From: an uncultured Lachnospiraceae bacterium
GTDB lineage: Bacteria; Bacillota; Clostridia; Lachnospirales; Lachnospiraceae
DNA length: 64,000 bases
Assembly (NCBI GenBank): GCA_910579505.1
Contig: CAJTTZ010000010.1
Span: forward strand, 62,001-126,000
Direction: 5' to 3'
Both the position numbers and the translations under genes were made by a program. Positions 48,659-56,752 of this stretch are shown here, piece by piece; position 1 is the first letter of the stretch, and every line of letters begins with the position of its first letter. The notes under the pieces were generated by a model, which did no database searches, was not told where the DNA came from, and saw only the letters and a program-made list of their open reading frames with translations.

Positions 48659-50683
48659 ATGACATTCGAAAAAGATAACGGCGCACTGGTATGCCGCCGA
48701 ATGGGTGAGACGCTGCGGATCGAGCCCTGGGGAAAAGATTCCTTCCGGGTACGCGCGGTCATGGCGTCTGACTTTACCGGGAACAACTGGGCGCTGACCG
48801 AAACAGTAGAAAAAAGTAACGCACAGATTGCCATCGAGGAGGAGGACCACTGGGTAGGCGACGGCACCATCGACAGACGTCCAATCGCCTCCATTGTAAA
48901 CGGCAGGCTGAGGGCCGTTGTCAATTTCGCGGGCGTCATCTCCTTTTACCGTGACCACAGACTGATCCTGCGGGAGTATTTCAGGAACTACGACGGCACG
49001 CTCTCAAAAGAAAGCCGCTGCTTAAAACTGGTCAACCGGGAATGGAAAGGCGTGATCGGCGGCAGCGAGTATTCCCTGAATGTAAAATTTGAGAGCGACA
49101 AAAAGGAAAAAATATTCGGTATGGGACAGTACCAGCAGGACTGTCTTGATTTAAAGGGGTGCGTCTTAGAGCTTGCCCAGCGCAATTCACAGATTTCCGT
49201 CCCCTTCGCCGTCTCCTCCCTCGGTTACGGTTTCCTCTGGAACAACCCCGCCGTGGGACGCGTCAGCTTCGGAAAAAATTACACAGAATGGATCGTCCGG
49301 GCTACAAGGGAGATGGATTACTGGATCACCGTGGCGGATGCGCCGAAGCAGATTCTGGAAAACTATACCGCCGTCACGGGACGCGCGGAAATGTTCCCCG
49401 AAGATCTGATGGGACTGTGGCAGTGCAAGCTGCGCTACCGCACACAGGATGAAGTTTTGAGCGTTGCCCGCCGGTATCAGAAAGAAGGGATCAAAATCGA
49501 CCAGATCGTTATCGACTTCTTCCACTGGACGGTGCAGGGAGACTGGAAATTTGACGAAAAATACTGGCCCGATCCAAAGGCAATGGTGGACGAGCTGCAC
49601 GAGATGGGGATTAAAGTCATCGTATCGGTATGGCCCTCCGTTGACCGCAAGAGCGAAAACTTCGGTCCTATGATGGAGCGCGGCCTGCTCATCAAAACCG
49701 AGCGCGGTGCGGCGCAGACCTACGACTATCAGGGCGACTGTGTGGAGATTGATCCTTTTAACCCCGAAACCCGCAAATATGTGTGGGATGTCTGCAAAAA
49801 GAATTATTATGATTACGGCATCGACGCTTTCTGGCTGGACAACTCCGAGCCCGATTACGGCGTGTACGACTTTGAAAATTACCGTTACTCTGACGGCCCC
49901 GCGCTGGCGGTAAGCAACCTCTATCCGCAGATGTACAGCCGCGTATTCTACGATGAAATGACTAAGCTGCAGCGGGAACCTGTGGTGAATCTGCTGCGCT
50001 GCGCCTGGGCCGGCTCCCAGAAATACGGCAATGTGGTATGGTCGGGCGATGTGCCGAGCACCTTTGAAGCCTTTGCCGACCAGCTCCAGTGCGGTCTGAA
50101 TATGGGACTTGCCGGCATTCCGTGGTGGACGACGGATATCGGCGGCTTTATGACAGACGATGTGAACGACCCGGATTTCAGGCAGCTCCTGATCCGCTGG
50201 TATCAGTTCGCCGTATACTCTCCCGTGCTCCGCATGCACGGAGACAGGGGGCCTTACAATATCCCGCCCCTTGACGACCGCGACTGGGGCGGCGGCTATC
50301 TCCATACCGGCCAGCCAAACGAGCTGTGGAGCTACGGCGAAGACAATTACGCCATTATGAAGAAATATTATGACGTCCGCATCTCACTGCACGACTATAT
50401 CAAAGGGCTGTACAAAGAAGCCCACGAGAACGGTTCCCCGCTCCTGCGTACCATGTTTTACGAATTCCCGGAAGACGAAAAGTGCTGGATGGCGGAAGAC
50501 CAGTATATGTTCGGCGGCCGGTTCCTCGTGGCACCGATCCTGCACCTGAATGAATGGAGCCGCGAAGTCTATCTCCCCGCCGGAACATGGAAACTGACCT
50601 CCACAGGCGAAGCCTTTGAAGGCGGGCGCACAGTCAGCGTAGATGCGCCGCTCGACTATATGCCTGTATTTGAACGCATCTAA
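48659..50683 (+). CDS. GH31 family glycoside hydrolase (alpha-xylosidase/alpha-glucosidase type)
   Basis: A 674-residue cytosolic GH31 enzyme, no signal peptide. N-terminal beta domain; barrel with DLMGLWQCKLRYRTQDEV, the nucleophile region IDAFWLDNSEPDYG (Asp in WLD), the acid/base region VVWSGDVPSTFEAFADQL, and PWWTTDIGGF. The closest type is YicI-like alpha-xylosidase, but the substrate cannot be fixed by eye. It may trim xyloglucan or other alpha-linked oligosaccharides. AAAAGGAGGCAGATT precedes the ATG. Divergent from an AraC-family gene; no transporter is next to it. Confidence 0.9.
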   Translation: MTFEKDNGALVCRRMGETLRIEPWGKDSFRVRAVMASDFTGNNWALTETVEKSNAQIAIEEEDHWVGDGTIDRRPIASIVNGRLRAVVNFAGVISFYRDHRLILREYFRNYDGTLSKESRCLKLVNREWKGVIGGSEYSLNVKFESDKKEKIFGMGQYQQDCLDLKGCVLELAQRNSQISVPFAVSSLGYGFLWNNPAVGRVSFGKNYTEWIVRATREMDYWITVADAPKQILENYTAVTGRAEMFPEDLMGLWQCKLRYRTQDEVLSVARRYQKEGIKIDQIVIDFFHWTVQGDWKFDEKYWPDPKAMVDELHEMGIKVIVSVWPSVDRKSENFGPMMERGLLIKTERGAAQTYDYQGDCVEIDPFNPETRKYVWDVCKKNYYDYGIDAFWLDNSEPDYGVYDFENYRYSDGPALAVSNLYPQMYSRVFYDEMTKLQREPVVNLLRCAWAGSQKYGNVVWSGDVPSTFEAFADQLQCGLNMGLAGIPWWTTDIGGFMTDDVNDPDFRQLLIRWYQFAVYSPVLRMHGDRGPYNIPPLDDRDWGGGYLHTGQPNELWSYGEDNYAIMKKYYDVRISLHDYIKGLYKEAHENGSPLLRTMFYEFPEDEKCWMAEDQYMFGGRFLVAPILHLNEWSREVYLPAGTWKLTSTGEAFEGGRTVSVDAPLDYMPVFERI

Positions 50684-50696
50684 ACACACAAAAAGA

Positions 50697-50740
50697 AGGA
50701 TGGAACTGACAGGAAACCCTGCATTCCATCCTCCTTTTAT
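50697..50740. terminator. Bidirectional terminator between GH31 and chemoreceptor genes
   Basis: AGGATGGAA/TTCCATCCT nine-pair stem with A-rich left flank and CTCCTTTTAT on the right; lies between two convergent genes. Confidence 0.75.
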
Positions 50741-50769
50741 ATGTTTATAACCTTCTCTCCCTTTAAATC

Positions 50770-52479
50770 TTATTTCTCCGGCAGCGAAAACTTAGCGATC
50801 AGCTCGTCTAAGGAAATTGCCTGCGCTGACAGCTCCTCGCTGGTAGCCGAAGACTCCTCGGCAACCGCCGCGTTGGTCTGGATAACGTCAGAAATCTGAT
50901 CGACACCCAGCTCAGCCTCCTTCATGGTAGCCATCTGGTTCGACGAAATGGTGCTGAGTTCCTTCGAGGACTCCGCAACCTTTCTGATGCCTTCCACCAC
51001 AACAGCCAGAGACTCAACCGCGCGCTCCGCTACCTTATTGCCATTCTCCACCTCTCTCATGGTGCCTTCAATCAAAGCTCTGGTGTCCACAGCGGACTTG
51101 CTGCTCTGCTCCGCAAGCTGCCTGATCTGGTCAGCCACAACAGAGAAACCACGTCCCGCTTCTCCCGCTCTCGCCGCCTCGATGGACGCATTCAGGGAGA
51201 GCATATTTGTCTCAGACGCAATATTTTCAATCTCCGAAATAATATTTCCGATCTTATGGGAAGCCTCGCTGATACGGCTCATCGCTTCCACCATTTCTTT
51301 CATGTCATCACTGCTTCGGTCAGCCACATCCGCATATTCCTGAGACTGCTTGTAGGCATCCTCCGCAGAATCTGCAGCTCTCCTTGCCGCCTCCGAAATC
51401 GTCGTGATCGTCGCGTGCAGCTCCTGCACCGCGCCCGCCTGCTCTGTCGCTCCCTCGGCAAGACTCTGGGACGTATCTGCAAGATTGGAGGAACCTGCGG
51501 AAACCTGCTCCGAGGACATACCGATATAGCGGAGCGTATCGACCATGTTGTCCCTCAACTGCTTCAGGGAATCGAATATCTGACGGAATTCTCCCTTGTA
51601 CCGTTCGCTGTCCTTTGAACGGATGATAAAATTGGAATTGGACATCTCGCCCAAAATATACTCCAGATCATAAATAACGAAAATAAGCGTTTCAGACATT
51701 TCCTTCGCCGAACCGATGATATCAGCTACTTCGTCCTCCGCCTGTGTCTCCGGGAACGGCGAGGACAGATCGCCCTCAGCAAAGAGCTCAAGTCTGTCGC
51801 TCAACTGAATCAGCGGTGCGGAAATGTTTTCTGCTATGTTTCTTCCCAGCCGGATGGAAGTGAAAATCGCTACAAGGATAATCACCGCAATCCCTATCGC
51901 AAGTACAATACAGACAACTGTCAGTATCGTGGATGTACTGTTTCCGCGATCCACCTTGATATCCATAATTTCAATCAGGTCGTCGTTGATATCCTCAAAA
52001 AGCGGTGCCAGTTCATTGATCGCCCTTGCCTGTGCGATCTCGCACTGCTCTCTGTCCGTAACGCCGCCCTGCACGATAATCTCATTATCAAGCGCCCAGT
52101 AGGCGGACAGTTTGGAATTGATATCCGCATATACTTTCTTATTCTCTTCGGACACCATAGCCTTTTCCAACGCTTCAAAGCTGGAAGTGAAGTTTTCTAT
52201 GCTCTCCGTGTGAGACGCTTTCAGACTCTCTATAACGGCTTCGTCATCATAACCGATGACGCCCCGCATTGTGGATCTCGTCTCAGCGAAATATGTCATC
52301 GCTTTACCCACGTCACCCTGCGCAAACCCATAAACCTTCAGCGCGTTTGAGTATCTCAGCGCCACAATAATCATGGCAACCAACGCTACCAACGCAACCA
52401 GGGCCGGAATCCCTGACGCGATCACAAAGCCCCGTACCAGGCGTTCCTTAATTCGATACTTATTTAACTTCTCGTACAT
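50770..52479 (-). CDS. Methyl-accepting chemotaxis protein 1
   Basis: A 569-residue chemoreceptor. First membrane segment about 17-42 (IASGIPALVALVALVAMIIVAL), external four-helix-bundle type sensor (about 45-185), second membrane segment about 188-212, HAMP and a linker, then the signalling domain with the hairpin ENIASETNMLSLNASIEAARAGEAGRGFSVVADQIRQLAEQS. It controls CheA and so flagellar rotation. The sensor is not a Cache domain; it resembles 4HB-MCP. ATG or the GTG just before it may serve as start behind AGGAGGGAATAG. Confidence 0.93.
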   Translation of the reverse strand: MYEKLNKYRIKERLVRGFVIASGIPALVALVALVAMIIVALRYSNALKVYGFAQGDVGKAMTYFAETRSTMRGVIGYDDEAVIESLKASHTESIENFTSSFEALEKAMVSEENKKVYADINSKLSAYWALDNEIIVQGGVTDREQCEIAQARAINELAPLFEDINDDLIEIMDIKVDRGNSTSTILTVVCIVLAIGIAVIILVAIFTSIRLGRNIAENISAPLIQLSDRLELFAEGDLSSPFPETQAEDEVADIIGSAKEMSETLIFVIYDLEYILGEMSNSNFIIRSKDSERYKGEFRQIFDSLKQLRDNMVDTLRYIGMSSEQVSAGSSNLADTSQSLAEGATEQAGAVQELHATITTISEAARRAADSAEDAYKQSQEYADVADRSSDDMKEMVEAMSRISEASHKIGNIISEIENIASETNMLSLNASIEAARAGEAGRGFSVVADQIRQLAEQSSKSAVDTRALIEGTMREVENGNKVAERAVESLAVVVEGIRKVAESSKELSTISSNQMATMKEAELGVDQISDVIQTNAAVAEESSATSEELSAQAISLDELIAKFSLPEK

Positions 52480-52716
52480 CACTATTCCCTCCTACACACT
52501 GCCATAGAACCGTTCAAAGCGCTCTCCCCTGTCAGAAACTTTTCCGTCCTCTGAGACTTCGATCAGACTTGCAGCAAATGGTCAGACATGAAACAAAGCT
52601 GTCATTACACCGCTCATCCTACGGCTGTACAGTCGAGAATAATGAAACGCTGCATTTCTACTTTAGAAAACCGACAATTCCCCGTGCTTTTGTCTGAGTT
52701 ATTTTTTACATTCTCA

Positions 52717-52725
52717 ATTATAGCA
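52717..52725 (-). promoter_or_regulatory. Extended -10 promoter of chemoreceptor 1
   Basis: Minus strand TGCTATAAT, a perfect extended -10; no good -35. Implies a leader of about 230 bases. Confidence 0.5.
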
Positions 52726-52830
52726 CTTTTCACCAAAAAAACCATATACAAACTGCTAAAATGTGTAAAAATCGCTTTCCGGGATTTTCTTGTTTTGTAT
52801 AATGAATATATAGTATTCACCCCCTCCCCT

Positions 52831-52856
52831 TAAAAAGTGCAAAATTTCGGCAATAT
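52831..52856 (+). promoter_or_regulatory. Sigma-D-like promoter of the FlxA-like gene
   Basis: TAAA, 14 bases, GGCAATAT, two mismatches in the -10 against GCCGATAT. A sigma-A alternative (TTGCAT, 18 bases, TAAAAT) lies at about 52871-52900. Confidence 0.45.
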
Positions 52857-53053
52857 TGCAAAAAACTCTTGCATCCCGCCTACAAATAATAGTAAAATAT
52901 AACTAAGTATATCAACACACACAGAAAACACATCATCCTTTAGGAGCTGTTACGAATTAACTTTGCAGATGATGCAGCATAAGAAGATTTATGCGAATCG
53001 GACGGCAAGATTCATTCTATAACGGTTCCCTGGTGGGGGAAGGAGATGCTATT

Positions 53054-54031
53054 ATGGGAATAGGCGGAATCACATCAACAAACAGTATGTCGGTCATGCA
53101 GATGACTTCGACCAACTTAAAAGATCACAAAAGCAACGGCATTGAAAATGAAATAACGAACGTGCAGCAGCAGATACAGAAGCTTTCTACCGAAGAAGAG
53201 CTTTCGGCTACTGAAAAAGCTGACGAAAGGAAGAAACTGCAAAAGGAAAAGTCCAGCCTTGACACAAAGCTGAAACAGCACGAGGAAGAACTTCTCCGTT
53301 CGCAGAAAAGAGAAGCCATGCTTGCCGAACTGCGCAAGGAGCAGAATCCGGCAAAGGAAGCAGATGCCGAAGATGAAGTGCAGGAAGCGGGGGCATCCGC
53401 AAATACTGCAGAGAAGGAAAATCCGTCGGTTGACGGGCAAAAGGCGCCGTCCCTGCAGCCGGGAGACGTCATCAGCCAGAACAGCGACGGCACCGTAATC
53501 CTGAAGGAAATCATGGTTCCTGCTGAAAACAGGGCGGACGAGGCACAGACCGATCCGGCCAAAGAAACAAAGGAAAACACCACAGCAGCAGCGGAGAAGG
53601 AGAAAGAGGACGAGACCGAATCTGATTCGGCTGCAGAGTTTAGACCGACCGCTAAGGAAATGCATGCTATGGCATCGGCAGATTCCTCCATGCAGATCGC
53701 GGCTCGTCAGGGAACTCTTGTCACCAAAACTGACGACGGCATAGCCGTTTTAAAGGGAGAGATTAAGCTGGATGAGTATCGCGGTACAAATACAGACAGA
53801 AAGCAGGCTGAGCTGGAAAAAATGCAGAAACAGAGCCTGCGGGAATCGGCATTTCAATTCTCTCTGCTGAACGAAGCCGACAGTTCCATGCAGGCGGCGG
53901 CGGAAACTGACAGCACAGCCAAAGTCGGCGCACAGGCAAATGCCGAGAGGACGTTCCATGTCAGCGGCCTGAGCGCTACCTTGCCGGAAGAACAGGCGGC
54001 ACAGCAGGGATTTCAGGTTTCCATAGCGTAG
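53054..54031 (+). CDS. FlxA-like coiled-coil protein with long acidic extension
   Basis: A 325-residue soluble protein. The N-terminus MGIGGI and the coiled coil at about 30-95 (IENEITNVQQQIQKLSTEEELS, then KKLQKEKSSLDTKLKQHEEEL) match FlxA-like proteins, whose E. coli namesake is controlled by the flagellar sigma factor; their function is unknown. The remaining 230 residues are Ala/Glu/Lys-rich, with two related blocks: MASADSSMQIAAR near 205 and LNEADSSMQAAAE near 275, and two DG(T/I)xVLKxEI motifs (PGDVISQNSDGTVILKEI; GTLVTKTDDGIAVLKGEI), i.e. an internal duplication. Start fixed by AAGGAGATGCTATT. A terminator follows. Confidence 0.75.
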   Translation: MGIGGITSTNSMSVMQMTSTNLKDHKSNGIENEITNVQQQIQKLSTEEELSATEKADERKKLQKEKSSLDTKLKQHEEELLRSQKREAMLAELRKEQNPAKEADAEDEVQEAGASANTAEKENPSVDGQKAPSLQPGDVISQNSDGTVILKEIMVPAENRADEAQTDPAKETKENTTAAAEKEKEDETESDSAAEFRPTAKEMHAMASADSSMQIAARQGTLVTKTDDGIAVLKGEIKLDEYRGTNTDRKQAELEKMQKQSLRESAFQFSLLNEADSSMQAAAETDSTAKVGAQANAERTFHVSGLSATLPEEQAAQQGFQVSIA

Positions 54032-54061
54032 TTATGATACCATATAATGGTTTTAAAAAAG

Positions 54062-54102
54062 GAGTACAGGCGGGATTGCCAAAATCCAGCCTGTACTCTT
54101 TT
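54062..54102 (+). terminator. Rho-independent terminator of the FlxA-like gene
   Basis: GAGTACAGGC/GCCTGTACTC ten-pair stem, then TTTTCG; preceded by an A run, so it may work both ways. Confidence 0.88.
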
Positions 54103-54165
54103 CGTTTGTACCGATTCCTGTTATCCGATATCTACGCCCCATCCCTGACTTAAAAAGCCCGCCGT

Positions 54166-54606
54166 TTAATGGGCTGTATCTACAATGGCAATACTGGAAT
54201 CTCCCTTCATCGCCTGCTCTATGACTGCTGCCTCCAGTTTCTGAAAAGATCCGTAGGAGGAAGTTGCCCCGGACAGTGCGTCGATCTCCTCTTTTCCCTG
54301 CCCCTCTAAAAGCTGCCCCGCATAATAACGCGTATACTCGTTCGGATATGTACCCTGGACATGCAGCATGTTCTGCATATACGCGTTATCCCAGCTTTTG
54401 ATAAAACCGCTGGCATTTTCCGCATTGTATTCCACGGAAACAATGCTCCCGCCTTTGACCATAATCGTGATATATTCCTTCCAGCCATGGCTAAACTCAG
54501 AGGCCTGTGCAGTATAATAACCATCCTGCATCCCCGTCTGCTCCCCGCATGCCGTGAACAACATCATGCCCGCCAGAGTAATCGCTATGCCAAATATCCG
54601 TTTCAT
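54166..54606 (-). CDS. FMN-binding-domain lipoprotein
   Basis: A 146-residue lipoprotein: signal with lipobox LFTAC (lipid on Cys20), then a small FMN-binding domain. The flavinylation motif D-x-x-S-G-A-T-S is present as DALSGATSS with Thr115 as the expected covalent FMN site, normally modified by ApbE (not in the window). Such domains pass electrons outside the membrane in RNF/NQR-type and extracellular electron transfer systems. Its start overlaps the stop of chemoreceptor 2 by four bases, so the two proteins are made together. That pairing suggests a redox-sensing accessory of the receptor. Confidence 0.85.
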   Translation of the reverse strand: MKRIFGIAITLAGMMLFTACGEQTGMQDGYYTAQASEFSHGWKEYITIMVKGGSIVSVEYNAENASGFIKSWDNAYMQNMLHVQGTYPNEYTRYYAGQLLEGQGKEEIDALSGATSSYGSFQKLEAAVIEQAMKGDSSIAIVDTAH

Positions 54607-56639
54607 CTGTCATATTCCTCCTTCAAAGCAAATTTCCCAACCTGCGCCTGAAGCTCCTCGGCCTCCTTCGCCAGAAGTCCACTGGACTGACTTGTTCCCC
54701 CTGCATTCTGGAGGTTTCTGTCCGCAATGGCAGATATGGTCGCAATGCGCGCTTCCATACTGATCAGCGCGTCCTCCTGCCCCTGCACTGCCGCCACAAG
54801 CTGGTCTGAAATTTCGCTGATCTCCGTGGAGACGCCATAGATGGAACGCAGCGACTTCGCCGTGCTGGCGTTCAACGCCACGCCCGTTTGGATGACGGTT
54901 CTGGTATTTTCAACAATTTCCATTGCGCTCTGGGCAGCCTTGGCGCTTTTGCCTGCCAGATCCTTTACCTCCTCCGCCACAACAGCAAATCCTTTGCCCG
55001 CGCTTCCGGCATGAGCCGCTTCCACAGACGCGTTCAGTGCCAAAATGCTTGTCTGGAACGCGATATCGTCAATGGACTTAGCAATGGTCGTAATCTCCTG
55101 CGCCTTTGCACTTATTTCGTCCATTGCGTTGGAAAGGGCCGTCATCTGGTCATTTGCCTCCTGCACCTTACTTGTAATTTCCACAGTCATGGTACGGGTC
55201 TGTCTGCTGCTCTCAGTAACATTGACAAGCTGTTCCTTCACATGCGTCACATCGCCAACCAGCGCCTCTGTCTCCTGATTCTGCTCCAAAGACGCCTCGT
55301 GGAGCTGTCCCGACTGTCCGCTCAACTCATCCGCCATGCTGGCAAGACGGGTCGCTGCCGCACGGAAGCCCATGATAGTCTCGTTCATGGACTGCAGGAT
55401 ATTGCCAAGGCTGTTTCGTATCTGCGTAAAGTCTCCCCTGTATTCCACATGGGGTTCTATCTGCAGATTCCCGTCTGCGACCCCGCTGAGTACCTGACGG
55501 ATATCCGATATGTACTGCTTGACACTCTCTACCGTGTCGGCCAGCGTTTCGGTCATAATCTCAAGCTCATCCCCGGATCTCAAATTGATCACATCTGTAT
55601 GCAGATCTCCGTCTGCCAGAGAAACCATCCGATTTGTCACGTTCTTAACCGGCCTTGAGATGGAGCGGGCCATCTTCAGAATCAGCAGAATGGAAATCAC
55701 CAGCACCACCAGCGTACATATCCCTGCCACTACCATCGCCCGGTCAATCAGATTGTCATAATCTTCCTTTGGCACCTGAATCACTAACGACCACTGTGTG
55801 CCGCGGACAGGGGAAAAAGCCACCAGCATATCCTGCCCGTCAATGACAAATTCTGTGGCTCCCGTCTCTCCAGTCGTCACACCCTTTATGGCTTCCTCAT
55901 TGCCATTGCCGCCACTGAGCTCCAACAGCGTAGCCCCGGCTTTCACCTTCTCCTGATCCGGGTGTCCCGTGACAATCCCTTCCCGGTTAACCATATAAGC
56001 CATGCCATGCTTACCTATGTTAATACTGCTGAGCACATCGTTCAGCGCGTCATATTTGTAGACGCCTACCACATAGCTGGCGGTCTCACCCTCCACTTTT
56101 ACGGGCATCCCGATCGTGATTCCGAGCACATCCCCAAAAATGGTTTTTGTATAGGTAGTCAGATTATCTGTCTCCTGCAAAAGCGCCAGAAAATCAGCAT
56201 TCAAGCTCTTGGGCGCACCGTCCATGCCCTCAACCAGACTACCGTTCAGGTCATACAGGGCAATCGTTTGAAATTCATAGATCTCGGATGCTTCTGTCAA
56301 TACGGCTTTCCAACTTTCCGTTTCCGCATCTGCCCCAGAAAACGCCTCTGTGTCTCCCCCAAAGCCGACTATGCTCATTCTCGAATCCCCGGCAATCACC
56401 ATCATTCGATCCGCCAGCATATGGATATTTGCTTCCACAGTCTTAGCTGACTGCCTTGCCATAGGCTGCAGACTGTCCAGCAAAATGCTGTTCGCAAGTG
56501 ACTGCATGGAAAGAGCCATAATCACGCAGCACACTGCCACCAGTACCAGAATATTGAGCGTAGTATTCCTCAATATTCTTCCATTGAGACTCCTTCTCAT
56601 CCTGTGTCCATCGCGGGAGTCCGGCTTTTTTGTAACCAT
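54603..56639 (-). CDS. Methyl-accepting chemotaxis protein 2 (dCache type)
   Basis: A 678-residue chemoreceptor: membrane segment about 28-52, external double-Cache sensor about 60-290 (IHMLADRMMVIAGDSRM; FQTIALYDLNGSLVEG; YMVNREGIVTGHPDQE), second membrane segment about 300-325, HAMP (SRPVKNVTNRMVSLADGDL), and signalling domain with DDIAFQTSILALNASVEAAHAGSAGKGFAVVAEEVKDLAGKSA. Cache domains usually bind small organic ligands such as amino acids or carboxylates. AAGGAGCGATGTGTAA precedes the ATG. Co-translated with the FMN-binding lipoprotein. Confidence 0.93.
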   Translation of the reverse strand: MVTKKPDSRDGHRMRRSLNGRILRNTTLNILVLVAVCCVIMALSMQSLANSILLDSLQPMARQSAKTVEANIHMLADRMMVIAGDSRMSIVGFGGDTEAFSGADAETESWKAVLTEASEIYEFQTIALYDLNGSLVEGMDGAPKSLNADFLALLQETDNLTTYTKTIFGDVLGITIGMPVKVEGETASYVVGVYKYDALNDVLSSINIGKHGMAYMVNREGIVTGHPDQEKVKAGATLLELSGGNGNEEAIKGVTTGETGATEFVIDGQDMLVAFSPVRGTQWSLVIQVPKEDYDNLIDRAMVVAGICTLVVLVISILLILKMARSISRPVKNVTNRMVSLADGDLHTDVINLRSGDELEIMTETLADTVESVKQYISDIRQVLSGVADGNLQIEPHVEYRGDFTQIRNSLGNILQSMNETIMGFRAAATRLASMADELSGQSGQLHEASLEQNQETEALVGDVTHVKEQLVNVTESSRQTRTMTVEITSKVQEANDQMTALSNAMDEISAKAQEITTIAKSIDDIAFQTSILALNASVEAAHAGSAGKGFAVVAEEVKDLAGKSAKAAQSAMEIVENTRTVIQTGVALNASTAKSLRSIYGVSTEISEISDQLVAAVQGQEDALISMEARIATISAIADRNLQNAGGTSQSSGLLAKEAEELQAQVGKFALKEEYDR

Positions 56640-56752
56640 TTACACATCGCTCCTTTTTCAATATTTCGATGTTATCATACCACGAACAAACAATAAAAGG
56701 AAGTCCTTTCTGGTACTTTTGACACAATGCTTTTGCGGTTCAGGCTGACCGC

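Larger units (their letters stand above)
52480..53053. other. Divergent regulatory spacer, about 570 bases
   Basis: Lies between chemoreceptor 1 and the FlxA-like gene. Two overlapping 60-80 codon frames here lack ribosome-binding sites and look spurious. It holds an extended -10 promoter for the chemoreceptor and a sigma-D-like promoter for the FlxA-like gene, and long leaders (about 190-230 bases) on both sides in which I recognise no riboswitch. Confidence 0.6.

Noticed and set aside
48398..48958. Upstream extension of the AraC-family frame
   Set aside because: Antisense to the GH31 gene and the divergent promoter; the internal ATG has a strong ribosome-binding site.
49187..50305. 372-codon minus-strand frame opposite the GH31 gene
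   Set aside because: Shadow of a gene with clear catalytic motifs.
52588..52833. Overlapping short frames on both strands between chemoreceptor 1 and the FlxA-like gene
   Set aside because: No ribosome-binding sites, AT-rich, and they cover promoter sequence.
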